DNA of 8,663 nt from Planctomycetales bacterium. GTDB lineage: Bacteria > Planctomycetota > Phycisphaerae > SM23-33. The notes beneath the pieces are model-generated. The model was not told where the DNA came from, did no database searches, and worked only from the letters and a program-made list of their open reading frames with translations. This document shows, one piece after another, positions 1-6,044 of the stretch (position 1 is the stretch's first letter; each line of letters starts with the position of its first letter). The stretch covers positions 1-8,663 of the forward strand of contig DAOVFI010000094.1 of assembly GCA_030673005.1 (NCBI GenBank), in the 5' to 3' direction. The translations under genes were made by a program, and so were the position numbers.

Positions 1-1143
1 AACCCGCTTGCTGTCGTACTCGGCGATCAGCACGTTGCCGCTGGGAAGCCTCGTCGCATCATGTGGCTTCGCCAGGTGAGTCTTCTCCCAGACGATCTTT
101 CCGTCGCGGCTGAGTTCGATAACCCGACCTCGGTGCAATTCGGCAATGAGCGTGTTGCCGTTGCCCAGTCGCTCGGCGCTGATGGGTCCCTTGAGGTCCT
201 TCATCTCCCAGACGATCTTTCCGGTTCGGCTGACTTCCGAGACGTAATTGCTGGTCGTGTAGGCGATAAGCGTGTTGCCGCTGGACAGACGGCGAACGTC
301 GTATGCCTGCCCGCCGACGTTATTGTTCCACACCGGCATGAAATCCCGGTCATACTCTTCGGCGGATACCTGCTTGCCCTCGCAGCCGACAATCACGTTT
401 CCGTTGGCCAGCCCCGTGGCGCAAAAAACCCTCTGCGGGAATGTCCGGGACCAGGCGACCTTACCGGCCGGGGTAACGGCGGTAAGTCGCTTACGCTGGT
501 CGTTGCAGATCAGTATCCCGACCGGCTGCTGTTTCTTGAAAACGAAGCCGCCCCTGTTCTCCTTCCACCACTGTTGCCATTGCCTGACCGCTTTGGCCCG
601 TTCCGGCGGCTCGGCGTATGCGTTATACATAAAGCACTTGCCCGTAACTCGCCGCAGGCCGTACTCGGCTATGTAACGCGACGAGATGTTCGTACTGTCG
701 AGCAGTTGAATCAGCATCGACACCAGTCTCTTGTCGCCGGCGGCGACGAGCGTGTCGATGGCCCGATTCAACTCGCTTTCGACGTTATCGACACGGACTT
801 GGAGGGTTTTAAGAATCCGCTTCGCACGGATTGAGACTTCAAGGTTTTCGCTTTTAGCGGCCTGGCGGATCCACGGCATGACTCTCGGCCACAGACAGGG
901 CAGTTCCTTCGAAGCGTTTTCCCGGACCTTCCAGATGTCAGCGCCCATGTCGCCGACGAGTTTTTCAATGTGTTGTTTTTCTGTTGAATTGATCGGCGGG
1001 TCCAGCAGCCATCGGAAGATTGCCCGTGCATCGGCCAATTGCTTTTCGCCGGGCTGGGTCTGTGCAGTTGGTTTTTCCGCATCCGAAGCCGCCAGGCAAA
1101 GGCCTACCAGAATCAAGATAATCAAAACCGGTTTTTTTCTCAT
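1..1143 (-). CDS. Exported HEAT-repeat/beta-propeller protein, C-terminus cut off by window edge
   Basis: The frame is open from the ATG at 1143 to the left edge (381 codons, no stop), so the C-terminus is missing. The start is supported by an AGGAG about five bases upstream. Residues 1-20 form a Sec-type signal (MRKK followed by a hydrophobic stretch). Residues about 60-170 are helical, HEAT-like, and end in GLRRVTGK (162-169). A Trp-rich segment, WQQWW (189-193), follows. From about residue 207 there are repeated units of roughly 40 residues with the pattern LxxGNxLIAE-x(n)-V-x-E-x-S-x-x-GKIVWE, typical of a PQQ/NHL-like beta-propeller. It is a clear paralogue of the next gene upstream (1178-2608), which lies 34 bases away on the same strand, so the pair is probably co-transcribed. 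No catalytic residues are recognisable. A periplasmic or envelope scaffold or binding role is inference only. Confidence 0.85.
   Translation of the reverse strand, partial: MRKKPVLIILILVGLCLAASDAEKPTAQTQPGEKQLADARAIFRWLLDPPINSTEKQHIEKLVGDMGADIWKVRENASKELPCLWPRVMPWIRQAAKSENLEVSIRAKRILKTLQVRVDNVESELNRAIDTLVAAGDKRLVSMLIQLLDSTNISSRYIAEYGLRRVTGKCFMYNAYAEPPERAKAVRQWQQWWKENRGGFVFKKQQPVGILICNDQRKRLTAVTPAGKVAWSRTFPQRVFCATGLANGNVIVGCEGKQVSAEEYDRDFMPVWNNNVGGQAYDVRRLSSGNTLIAYTTSNYVSEVSRTGKIVWEMKDLKGPISAERLGNGNTLIAELHRGRVIELSRDGKIVWEKTHLAKPHDATRLPSGNVLIAEYDSKRV
85..223. repeat. Intragenic propeller-blade DNA repeats, 120-bp period
   Basis: The 19-base string CTCCCAGACGATCTTTCCG occurs identically at 85-103 and 205-223, exactly 120 bases (40 codons) apart. 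It encodes the strand motif GKIVWE of neighbouring propeller blades on the minus strand. Nearby blocks encoding 'SGN.LIA' are also similar at the same spacing. The near-identity in DNA suggests fairly recent blade duplication or gene conversion within the gene. Confidence 0.7.
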
Positions 1144-1177
1144 TTTTACTCCTCACGTCACACTGTGGGGGGGCATG

Positions 1178-2608
1178 CTATTTCTTTGGTTTGGCCGATG
1201 GCTGACTGCTGGTTGCTGACTGCTTCGGTTCCAGCACCGCCGCCGGGACTACACGGACTTTTCCGATCCGGCCCTTGTCTTTTACCAGTTGGCGTAATGT
1301 CCTTCTGTTCCGGCCCGTCAGGAGAACAACACCTTTTCCCCAAAGTCTGACAACGATAGTACCGTCCGGTAGCGAGCAGAGGCTCGATGGTAAAGCGGGG
1401 CATCCCATTTGCCAAACAACTTTTCCGGCAATGTTCACCTCGGCAATCTGCCTGCGGCCATACTCGGCTATGAGGACATTTCCGCTGGGCAGTTTCACCG
1501 CGTCATATGGCGATCTCAGGCCTTTCTTTTGCCAGACGACTTCCTCCCCGCCGCGGCTGTATTCCGACACGCTGCCACAGGTAACATCAGAGACAAGGAT
1601 GTTCCCATTGGGCAATTGACTGGCGCTGTAAGAGCGAGCGAAATCACACTTTTCCCAGACGACTTTACCGGCGCGGTTCACCTCCAGTATCCGGTTGTGA
1701 GCATAGACGGTTATCAGTATGTTGCCGTTATTCTTCAGGGAAATATCCAGGATGTCACTTTTTATCTTCGTGTATTTCCAGACTTCCTTGAAATCCCTGT
1801 CGTACTCGATGATCTGTCCGTTCCGGTATCCGACGATTACATTCCCGTTTGGCAAACCGGCGGCGCAGATGGCTTTTGTCGGTAGTTTTCGTGACCATGC
1901 GACCTTCCCTTTAGGTGAAACGGCAGTTAGCGTTCCGCCTAGATCGTCGCAGATAAGCAGGCCGAACGATTCGGGGGCGGGCTTGCGAAAGTCAAACCCC
2001 GCCTCGTTTTGCTTCCACCACTGTCGCCATTTCCCAATGGCCCCTGCTCGCTGTTCCGGGTCGTTACGGGAATTGTAGCCGAAGTTCTTACCGGTAACCC
2101 GCCGCAGACCGTATTCAGATGTGTAACGGACGGTCGGATTCGTGTGTCCTAACAATCCGATCAGCATCGATACCACTTTCCTGTCCCGTGCGGCGGAAAG
2201 GGTATTGACGGCAATGTCCAGATCAATGCCGAGATTGCCAGCCTTTTCCTGAAGAGTTTTAACGACCAGCCTTAAGCGTGTGGCGACTTCCGGGTCTTTA
2301 CTTTTAGCGGCTTGCCGAACGAGCGGGAAGGCCTCGGACCTGATTTTCAGAAGTCCTTCAGTTGCCTTCTGTCGCACCTTCCATTTCCTGTCACCCAGAT
2401 CGCGGATGAGTTTTTCTATGAGCAGTTTTTCCTCCGGCGTTATTGGGTCAAACCGCCGCAGGACCGCCCGCGCGTCGGCAATCGCTTTATCACCCGGCCT
2501 GGTTGCCGGTGAAAGTTTATCCGCGCCCGAAGCAGGCTGCGAAATCGCCAACAAACACAGCAGGACAAACATGCTGACGGACCAAACAGGTAATTTTCGG
2601 TTTGTCAT
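1178..2608 (-). CDS. Exported HEAT-repeat/beta-propeller protein (476 aa)
   Basis: This is a complete gene. The ATG at 2608 is preceded by AGAGG four bases upstream. Residues 1-29 look like a Sec signal peptide with a possible cleavage site after ASGA. Residues about 75-120 and 140-173 are HEAT-like helices ending in GLRRVTGKNFGY (167-178), followed by KWRQWW (193-198). Residues about 215-430 contain five or six propeller blades with LPNGNxIVG / LPSGNVLIAEY and GKVVWE/GKVVWQ motifs. The last 20 residues or so form a low-complexity Ser/Gln/Pro/Lys tail. It is the paralogue of the gene at 1-1143 and precedes it in transcription. The module is of a kind common in planctomycete secreted proteins (general knowledge). 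The function is unknown; the propeller suggests ligand or protein binding, not a demonstrable enzyme. Confidence 0.88.
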   Translation of the reverse strand: MTNRKLPVWSVSMFVLLCLLAISQPASGADKLSPATRPGDKAIADARAVLRRFDPITPEEKLLIEKLIRDLGDRKWKVRQKATEGLLKIRSEAFPLVRQAAKSKDPEVATRLRLVVKTLQEKAGNLGIDLDIAVNTLSAARDRKVVSMLIGLLGHTNPTVRYTSEYGLRRVTGKNFGYNSRNDPEQRAGAIGKWRQWWKQNEAGFDFRKPAPESFGLLICDDLGGTLTAVSPKGKVAWSRKLPTKAICAAGLPNGNVIVGYRNGQIIEYDRDFKEVWKYTKIKSDILDISLKNNGNILITVYAHNRILEVNRAGKVVWEKCDFARSYSASQLPNGNILVSDVTCGSVSEYSRGGEEVVWQKKGLRSPYDAVKLPSGNVLIAEYGRRQIAEVNIAGKVVWQMGCPALPSSLCSLPDGTIVVRLWGKGVVLLTGRNRRTLRQLVKDKGRIGKVRVVPAAVLEPKQSATSSQPSAKPKK

Positions 2609-2617
2609 AATACCTCT

Positions 2618-2646
2618 ACGATATGCCTCCGCCCGTGTATCGTCAA
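2618..2646 (-). promoter_or_regulatory. Candidate sigma70-type promoter for the minus-strand HEAT/propeller genes
   Basis: Read on the minus strand, TTGACG (2641-2646) is followed after 17 bases by TATCGT (2618-2623). These match the -35 and -10 consensus at 5/6 and 4/6 positions. The -10 ends only nine bases before the ATG at 2608, so the predicted transcript would have almost no leader. A different start site is possible because an AGAGG sits in that gap. Confidence 0.35.
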
Positions 2647-2679
2647 GAAAACCGAACCTGACCCGCAGGCAGGAATACC

Positions 2680-2708
2680 TTGCAGGATTACGGACTGGAC
2701 CGTAAAAT
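2680..2708 (+). promoter_or_regulatory. Candidate promoter of the kinase-STAS-mla operon
   Basis: TTGCAG (2680-2685; only 3/6 to the -35 consensus) and TAAAAT (2703-2708; 5/6 to the -10 consensus) are separated by 17 bases. The predicted transcription start falls at about 2714-2717, essentially on the ATG at 2717. That gene has no visible Shine-Dalgarno sequence, which fits a leaderless message. The weak -35 keeps confidence low. Confidence 0.35.
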
Positions 2709-2716
2709 TTGTCCCA

Positions 2717-3076
2717 ATGGCTGGAATATGTCGCAATATCGCCTTTGCAAGCCTTTTTGTTGTCGTTCTATCGACTGGGTGTAACGACGCCGACAAGGAC
2801 ATCGCAACCGGTCTTCAGGCCGAACTCGGTTCGGAACGGTCTGCCGCCTGTATCCGTGCGGGTCGGTCGCGCGACAAAACTGTCATGCCGCTGCTGGTCG
2901 AATGTCTCGATGATACAGACGCCGACGTCCGCCTCTTCGCAATCGGCGCGCTGAGGAGGATTACGGGTAAAGACCTGGGATACCGCTGCTATTCCTCCCT
3001 GCCGAAGCGGACCATGGCTGTGAAGCGATGGCGAGATTGGCTCATAAAAGAACAGGAGAAAAAAGGTGGAGGATGA
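2717..3076 (+). CDS. Small putative lipoprotein with HEAT module
   Basis: The 119-residue protein has a short hydrophobic N-terminus (about 8-19) ending in LSTGC, so Cys22 could be the lipidated residue. The -3 position is Ser where Leu is usual, so this is a permissive lipobox. Residues about 50-83 form one HEAT-like unit (DDTDADVRLFAIGALRRITG), followed by GKDLGY and a KRWRDW segment (103-108). This is the same module as in the two minus-strand proteins next door. It is the first gene of the plus-strand operon, and its end overlaps the kinase gene by 11 bases. No ribosome-binding site is evident before the ATG. The role is unknown; an envelope-anchored accessory to the lipid transporter or a sensor for the kinase are possibilities from context only. 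Confidence 0.7.
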   Translation: MAGICRNIAFASLFVVVLSTGCNDADKDIATGLQAELGSERSAACIRAGRSRDKTVMPLLVECLDDTDADVRLFAIGALRRITGKDLGYRCYSSLPKRTMAVKRWRDWLIKEQEKKGGG

Positions 3077-3515
3077 GTACAAGCCCGTGCCGGACTTTCC
3101 TGAATCTCCGATTCGCCTGTCTATCGCCTCGTCGCCTGCACACCTCCCGGTAGTCAGGGCGACTGTGGACTCTGTATGCGAACTGATGGGCTTCGACGAG
3201 GCCGCCCGCGGCGATATTGTCCTGGCGGTGGACGAGGCCCTGGCGAATGTGATAAAACATGCCTATCATGGCGACGGTAACAGGCCCATCGAGATAACGT
3301 TGCGTAGCGTCGTCTTCGACGGCAGGGGCGCCCTGGAGGTTGAATTGCGCGACTGGGGCGAACAGGTCGCTCAGGCGCTGATCAAATCGCGAGACCTGGA
3401 AGACGTCAGGCCCGGAGGATTGGGCGTTCACATCATGGACCGCTGCATGGATAGGGTAAAATACACCCACGCGCCCGACGGGGGTACGTTTCTGACAATG
3501 ACCAAAAAGTTTTAA
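3066..3515 (+). CDS. RsbW/SpoIIAB-like serine kinase (HATPase_c fold)
   Basis: The 149-residue protein has the GHKL ATPase motifs of anti-sigma-factor serine kinases. The N box is DIVLAVDEALANVIKHAYHG with Glu57, Asn61 and His65. The G1 box is D96-W-G98. The G2 box is GGLG (117-120) followed by VHIMDRCMD. The family phosphorylates a Ser or Thr in a partner STAS protein and, in Bacillus, also sequesters a sigma factor. The GTG start at 3066 is chosen because AGGAG (3054-3058) lies seven bases upstream. It overlaps the lipoprotein gene by 11 bases and is followed 14 bases later by a STAS gene, its expected substrate. No sigma factor is encoded in the window. The family call is secure; the target is inferred. 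Confidence 0.88.
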   Translation: MEDEYKPVPDFPESPIRLSIASSPAHLPVVRATVDSVCELMGFDEAARGDIVLAVDEALANVIKHAYHGDGNRPIEITLRSVVFDGRGALEVELRDWGEQVAQALIKSRDLEDVRPGGLGVHIMDRCMDRVKYTHAPDGGTFLTMTKKF

Positions 3516-3517
3516 AC

Positions 3518-3523
3518 GAGGTG
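3518..3523 (+). promoter_or_regulatory. Ribosome-binding site that decides the STAS start
   Basis: GAGGTG lies six bases before the ATG at 3530. An alternative in-frame GTG at 3521 is itself part of this sequence and has no good site of its own, so the ATG at 3530 is preferred. Confidence 0.6.
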
Positions 3524-3529
3524 CAACAG

Positions 3530-3886
3530 ATGGCAGAAGTTGAAAATCCTGTCCGTAATGTTCGATGGCTCGACCCCGAGAAGAAGATTGTTCTCCTGGA
3601 GGCCGTCGGCGAAGTCGATCTGCACCGCAGTTCCGCGTTCCAAAAGGCATTGCTCGAGCCGCTGAGCCGGCGCCCGCAGCGGATGATCGTGGACCTGTCG
3701 GGTGTTTCGTATATGGATTCTTCCGGCGTGGCCTCGCTGGTCAAACTCCTTTCCCGCGTCCGGCGGGATAATGTGGACCTGAGATTGGCCGGTCTTACGC
3801 CCCGCGTGCGGAGCGTCTTCGAGATAACCCGCCTCGATACAGTCTTCAACCTTTATCCCGACGTGCAGGAGGCCCTGGATTCGTGA
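3530..3886 (+). CDS. STAS-domain protein (anti-sigma-factor-antagonist-like, possible MlaB counterpart)
   Basis: The 118-residue protein is a single STAS domain. It contains LLEAVGEVDLHRSSAFQKAL near the N-terminus and the hallmark VDLSGVSYMDSSG (54-66). The MDSSG motif matches the loop around the phosphorylated Ser of SpoIIAA/RsbV, making Ser65 the likely acceptor. The gene sits directly after an RsbW-like kinase and overlaps mlaE by four bases (GTGA), indicating translational coupling. In E. coli Mla the STAS protein MlaB binds the ATPase MlaF and supports transport. Position and domain make this protein both a kinase substrate and a plausible MlaB equivalent. That double role is inference. 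An alternative is a classical RsbV acting on an unseen sigma factor elsewhere. Confidence 0.88.
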   Translation: MAEVENPVRNVRWLDPEKKIVLLEAVGEVDLHRSSAFQKALLEPLSRRPQRMIVDLSGVSYMDSSGVASLVKLLSRVRRDNVDLRLAGLTPRVRSVFEITRLDTVFNLYPDVQEALDS

Positions 3887-4695
3887 GCGCCGGCGCCGGA
3901 CAACGCAACTTCGTCGAAGTTCTCGGCGCACGCCTGATCGGGAGCATCTCCTACATCGGCGGGATGGCGATTTTACTGACTCAGGCGATAGGTGCGTCAA
4001 AGGCGACCCTTGCGCGCAGTTCGGGCAGGCAGGCCATAGTCGGACAGATGGTCCGCGTCGGCGTTCGCAGCGTCGGAATAGTTTGCTTAGTTCAGACATT
4101 TATCGGCGTGATCCTCGCGCTCCAGATGGCCCCGCCGCTGGAGCCGCTGGGTCAGGTCCACCAGATCGCCACCATTATCGGAATTGCGGGCTTCAGGATG
4201 CTCGGCCCGATCCTTACCGGCGTGATTATCAGCGGTTTCGCCGGCGCGTCAATCGCCGCCGAAATCGGCACAATGGTCGTAGCCGAGGAGATCGAGGCGC
4301 TGCGGGCGCACGCTTTGAACCCCGTGCGTTTCCTCGTCGTGCCCAGACTGCTGGCAACGCTGGTTATGATGGTCCTGCTGACGATCATCGCCAACTGGAT
4401 GATCGCAATCGGCGGATACGTTACCGCACTGCTGGTGCTGAAACCCGAGGTGTCTGCCGGTTACTGGGCACTGATGCAGGAAAATCTCCTTCTGCGCGAC
4501 TTTTACAGCGGACTGATTATGGCCGGCGTCTTCGGAGTATTGATAAGCCTGATAGCCTGCTACGAGGGCCTGAAAGTCCGCGGCGGAGCAGAAGGCGTCG
4601 GGCGGGCGACTACCATGACCGTTGTCTATTCAATCGTCAGCATCGTCCTCGCCGCCGGAGTATTCACGACAATCTTCTATGTTTTCGAATTCTAG
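3883..4695 (+). CDS. mlaE: MlaE-family lipid ABC transporter permease
   Basis: The 270-residue membrane protein is the usual length for MlaE. Hydrophobic segments lie at about 15-35, 62-80, 96-118, 149-180, 205-235 and 246-268. The family signature is present at about 118-141: GFAGASIAAEIGTM followed by VVAEEIEALR (close to the usual AElGtM..tEqidAL). The GTG start at 3883 is backed by AGGAGG at 3867-3872 and overlaps the STAS stop. In Mla systems the permease forms the inner-membrane core with MlaF and MlaD and moves phospholipids between inner membrane and periplasmic components. Its TAG stop (4693-4695) is also the first three bases of the left inverted repeat of the cassette that separates it from mlaF. 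Confidence 0.93.
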   Translation: MSAGAGQRNFVEVLGARLIGSISYIGGMAILLTQAIGASKATLARSSGRQAIVGQMVRVGVRSVGIVCLVQTFIGVILALQMAPPLEPLGQVHQIATIIGIAGFRMLGPILTGVIISGFAGASIAAEIGTMVVAEEIEALRAHALNPVRFLVVPRLLATLVMMVLLTIIANWMIAIGGYVTALLVLKPEVSAGYWALMQENLLLRDFYSGLIMAGVFGVLISLIACYEGLKVRGGAEGVGRATTMTVVYSIVSIVLAAGVFTTIFYVFEF

Positions 4696-4714
4696 TCCAC
4701 GAATTACACAAATT
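4693..4714 (+). repeat. Left terminal inverted repeat of the cassette
   Basis: It begins TAGTCCACGAATT and continues ACACAAATT. The reverse complement of 5154-5175 begins TAGTCCACGAATT and continues TCACGAATT, so 20 of 22 positions match. Its first three bases are the mlaE stop codon. Confidence 0.75.
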
Positions 4715-4753
4715 GAAACGAATTACACGAATAAAACGAATTTCGCGAAAAAA
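4699..4753 (+). repeat. Three imperfect direct repeats, about 18-19 bp
   Basis: Units starting at 4699 (ACGAATTACACAAATT), 4718 (ACGAATTACACGAAT) and 4736 (ACGAATTTCGCGAAA) follow one another with spacings of 19 and 18 bases. The first is part of the left inverted repeat. Three units without unique spacers do not make a CRISPR array. Confidence 0.65.
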
Positions 4754-4774
4754 ATCTAAGAGCGTTTCCTGCGG

Positions 4775-5155
4775 ATGGAAAGAGAAGCGAAAATTATTCA
4801 TAAAGAGTTAAGTTACTCTGTTATCGGCTGTGCACAGCGCGTACATACCGTTCTAGGACCAGGATTTCCGGAATCCGTCTATCAAAAAGCGTTAGGTCGT
4901 GAACTGGTCAAAACACAGATTCCTTTTGAATCCCAGGCTCGGCTTGAAGTTGCATACGATGGGTTTCTTTGTGGACAGTTTCGAGTGGACATGTTTATAG
5001 ATAAAAAAATAATCGTCGAATTGAAGGCGGTTGAGGCACTTTGCAAAGGACATGAAGCGCAGATACTGGCTTATCTGAAGGCGACCGGGGCAAACTTGGG
5101 CTTGCTGATTAACTTCGGCGAGGCAAGCCTGAAGTTCAAACGGTTCGTAAACTAA
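4775..5155 (+). CDS. GxxExxY protein (PD-(D/E)XK nuclease-like)
   Basis: The 126-residue protein carries the name-giving motif G30-F-P-E33-S-V-Y36 in the context HTVLGPGFPESVYQKAL. It also carries a nuclease-like core: Asp72 in FRVDMFI, then E82-L-K84 in VELK, then Q96-x3-Y100 (QILAY), an arrangement seen in RecB-type PD-(D/E)XK folds. Length and motif order match the GxxExxY family (about 125 residues). The family is small, often multi-copy in planctomycete-type genomes, and its biological role is not established as far as I know. The ATG at 4775 has no strong ribosome-binding site. The TAA overlaps the right inverted repeat by two bases. It is unrelated to lipid transport and looks like a passenger in the mla operon. 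Catalytic residues appear intact, so activity is possible. Confidence 0.88.
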   Translation: MEREAKIIHKELSYSVIGCAQRVHTVLGPGFPESVYQKALGRELVKTQIPFESQARLEVAYDGFLCGQFRVDMFIDKKIIVELKAVEALCKGHEAQILAYLKATGANLGLLINFGEASLKFKRFVN

Positions 5156-5175
5156 TTCGTGAAATTCGTGGACTA
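5154..5175 (-). repeat. Right terminal inverted repeat of the cassette
   Basis: It reads AATTCGTGAAATTCGTGG followed by ACTA and is the inverted copy of 4693-4714 with two mismatches. It ends 11 bases before the mlaF ATG. Confidence 0.75.
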
Positions 5176-5186
5176 ATCAGTGAAAA

Positions 5187-6041
5187 ATGTGTGATACCGA
5201 CACAACAGAACGCCGGCCGGTGATTCGCGTGGTGGACCTGGTCAAGCGGTTCGGCGGCAGAGCAGTTTTGAACGGGATAAACCTGGAGGTTCACCCCGGC
5301 GAGACGATCGTTATCATGGGCGGCTCCGGCTGTGGAAAGAGCACGCTGCTGAGGCATATGGTCGCCTCGCTCTTCGGCGATGAAGGACGCGTTGAACTGC
5401 TCGGACAGAACCTCAACGACCTGAACGAGTCGGGCCTTAACGCCCTTCGCCTGCGGTTCGGCATACTGTTCCAGTCGGGCGCTCTGTTCAACTCCATGAC
5501 CGTCGGGGAAAACGTCGCGCTTCCTCTGCGCGAGCACACCGGCCTGGACGAACAGACCATCGACATAATGGTCAAGATCAAGCTCGAGCAGGTCGGCCTC
5601 CGCGAGGCGGCGGACCTGATGCCGTCCGAGATCTCCGGCGGGATGAAAAAACGCGCCGGTCTCGCCCGCGCTATCTCGCTGGACCCGGAGATACTCTTCT
5701 ACGACGAGCCGTCGGCCGGGCTGGACCCGGTTACCTCGGCAGAGATCGACCAACTGATAATGGACCTGTCCGGGAAACTGGGCGTAACCAGCGTGGTCGT
5801 AACGCATGAGATGGATTCGGCCTTTACCATCGCCGACCGCATGGCGATGCTCGATATGGGCAGGATGCTGAAGATCGGCCCACGCAGCGAATTCGAGGCG
5901 CTGCGCGACGGGCCGGAAACCGGTGATGAAACAGGAGACCTGATACGCCAGTTCCTGCGTGGCGATCCCGAAGGACCCATCACCGCCCGGCGACTTTCCA
6001 CCGGATACGAAGAAGACATCCTCGCAACAGCCGGAGAATAA
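5187..6041 (+). CDS. mlaF: MlaF-family lipid ABC transporter ATPase
   Basis: The 284-residue ABC ATPase has all motifs intact. Walker A is GGSGCGKST (45-53). The Q-loop is FQSGALFNSMTV with Gln96. The signature is ISGGMKKR (149-156), where GGMxKR is typical of the MlaF/Mkl group. Walker B is ILFYDEPSAGLDP (169-181) and the switch His is His197 in VVVTHEMD. It powers phospholipid movement with MlaE and MlaD at the inner membrane. The C-terminus beyond about 240 is a family-variable tail; in E. coli the MlaF C-terminus helps dimerise the complex. The ATG at 5187 is used because a stop lies just upstream, but no Shine-Dalgarno precedes it. A GTG at residue 12 (5220) is an alternative. The missing site may reflect displacement by the cassette ending at 5175. 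Confidence 0.93.
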   Translation: MCDTDTTERRPVIRVVDLVKRFGGRAVLNGINLEVHPGETIVIMGGSGCGKSTLLRHMVASLFGDEGRVELLGQNLNDLNESGLNALRLRFGILFQSGALFNSMTVGENVALPLREHTGLDEQTIDIMVKIKLEQVGLREAADLMPSEISGGMKKRAGLARAISLDPEILFYDEPSAGLDPVTSAEIDQLIMDLSGKLGVTSVVVTHEMDSAFTIADRMAMLDMGRMLKIGPRSEFEALRDGPETGDETGDLIRQFLRGDPEGPITARRLSTGYEEDILATAGE

Positions 6042-6044
6042 ATA

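Larger units (their letters stand above)
4693..5175 (+). mobile_element. Putative mobile cassette carrying a GxxExxY gene, bounded by terminal inverted repeats
   Basis: The 483-bp block between mlaE and mlaF is bounded by 22-bp inverted repeats with 20 matches. It holds one gene (4775-5155) and a cluster of A/T-rich direct repeats at the left end. The base and codon use is more A/T-rich than in the flanking mla genes. No transposase is encoded, so mobility would have to be supplied in trans. Both ends carry TA at the outer edge, and no longer target duplication is visible. The alternative is a non-mobile fixed insert or a conserved flanking repeat of regulatory value. Confidence 0.55.

Noticed and set aside
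61..834. Plus-strand 257-codon frame
   Set aside because: Antisense to the partial HEAT/propeller gene, which has a signal peptide, ribosome-binding site and paralogue; the repeats in the plus frame are mirror images of propeller blades.
1201..1223. Direct repeat GCTGACTGC at 1201-1209 and 1215-1223
   Set aside because: It falls in the low-complexity Ser/Gln/Pro tail of the propeller protein and is explained by codon repetition.
3042..4099. Minus-strand frames opposite the kinase, STAS and mlaE genes
   Set aside because: They are shadows of well-supported plus-strand genes and show no family motif.
4699..4753. Possible CRISPR array
   Set aside because: Three degenerate units with no unique spacers and no cas genes.
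4083..4811. Plus-strand 242-codon frame overlapping mlaE
   Set aside because: Very Arg/Asp-rich composition typical of an out-of-frame shadow; mlaE covers the same bases with clear membrane segments.
4693..5175. TA target-site duplication of a Tc1/IS630-type element
   Set aside because: TA occurs at both outer edges, but it belongs to the inverted repeat itself and no empty site is available, so it cannot be distinguished from chance.
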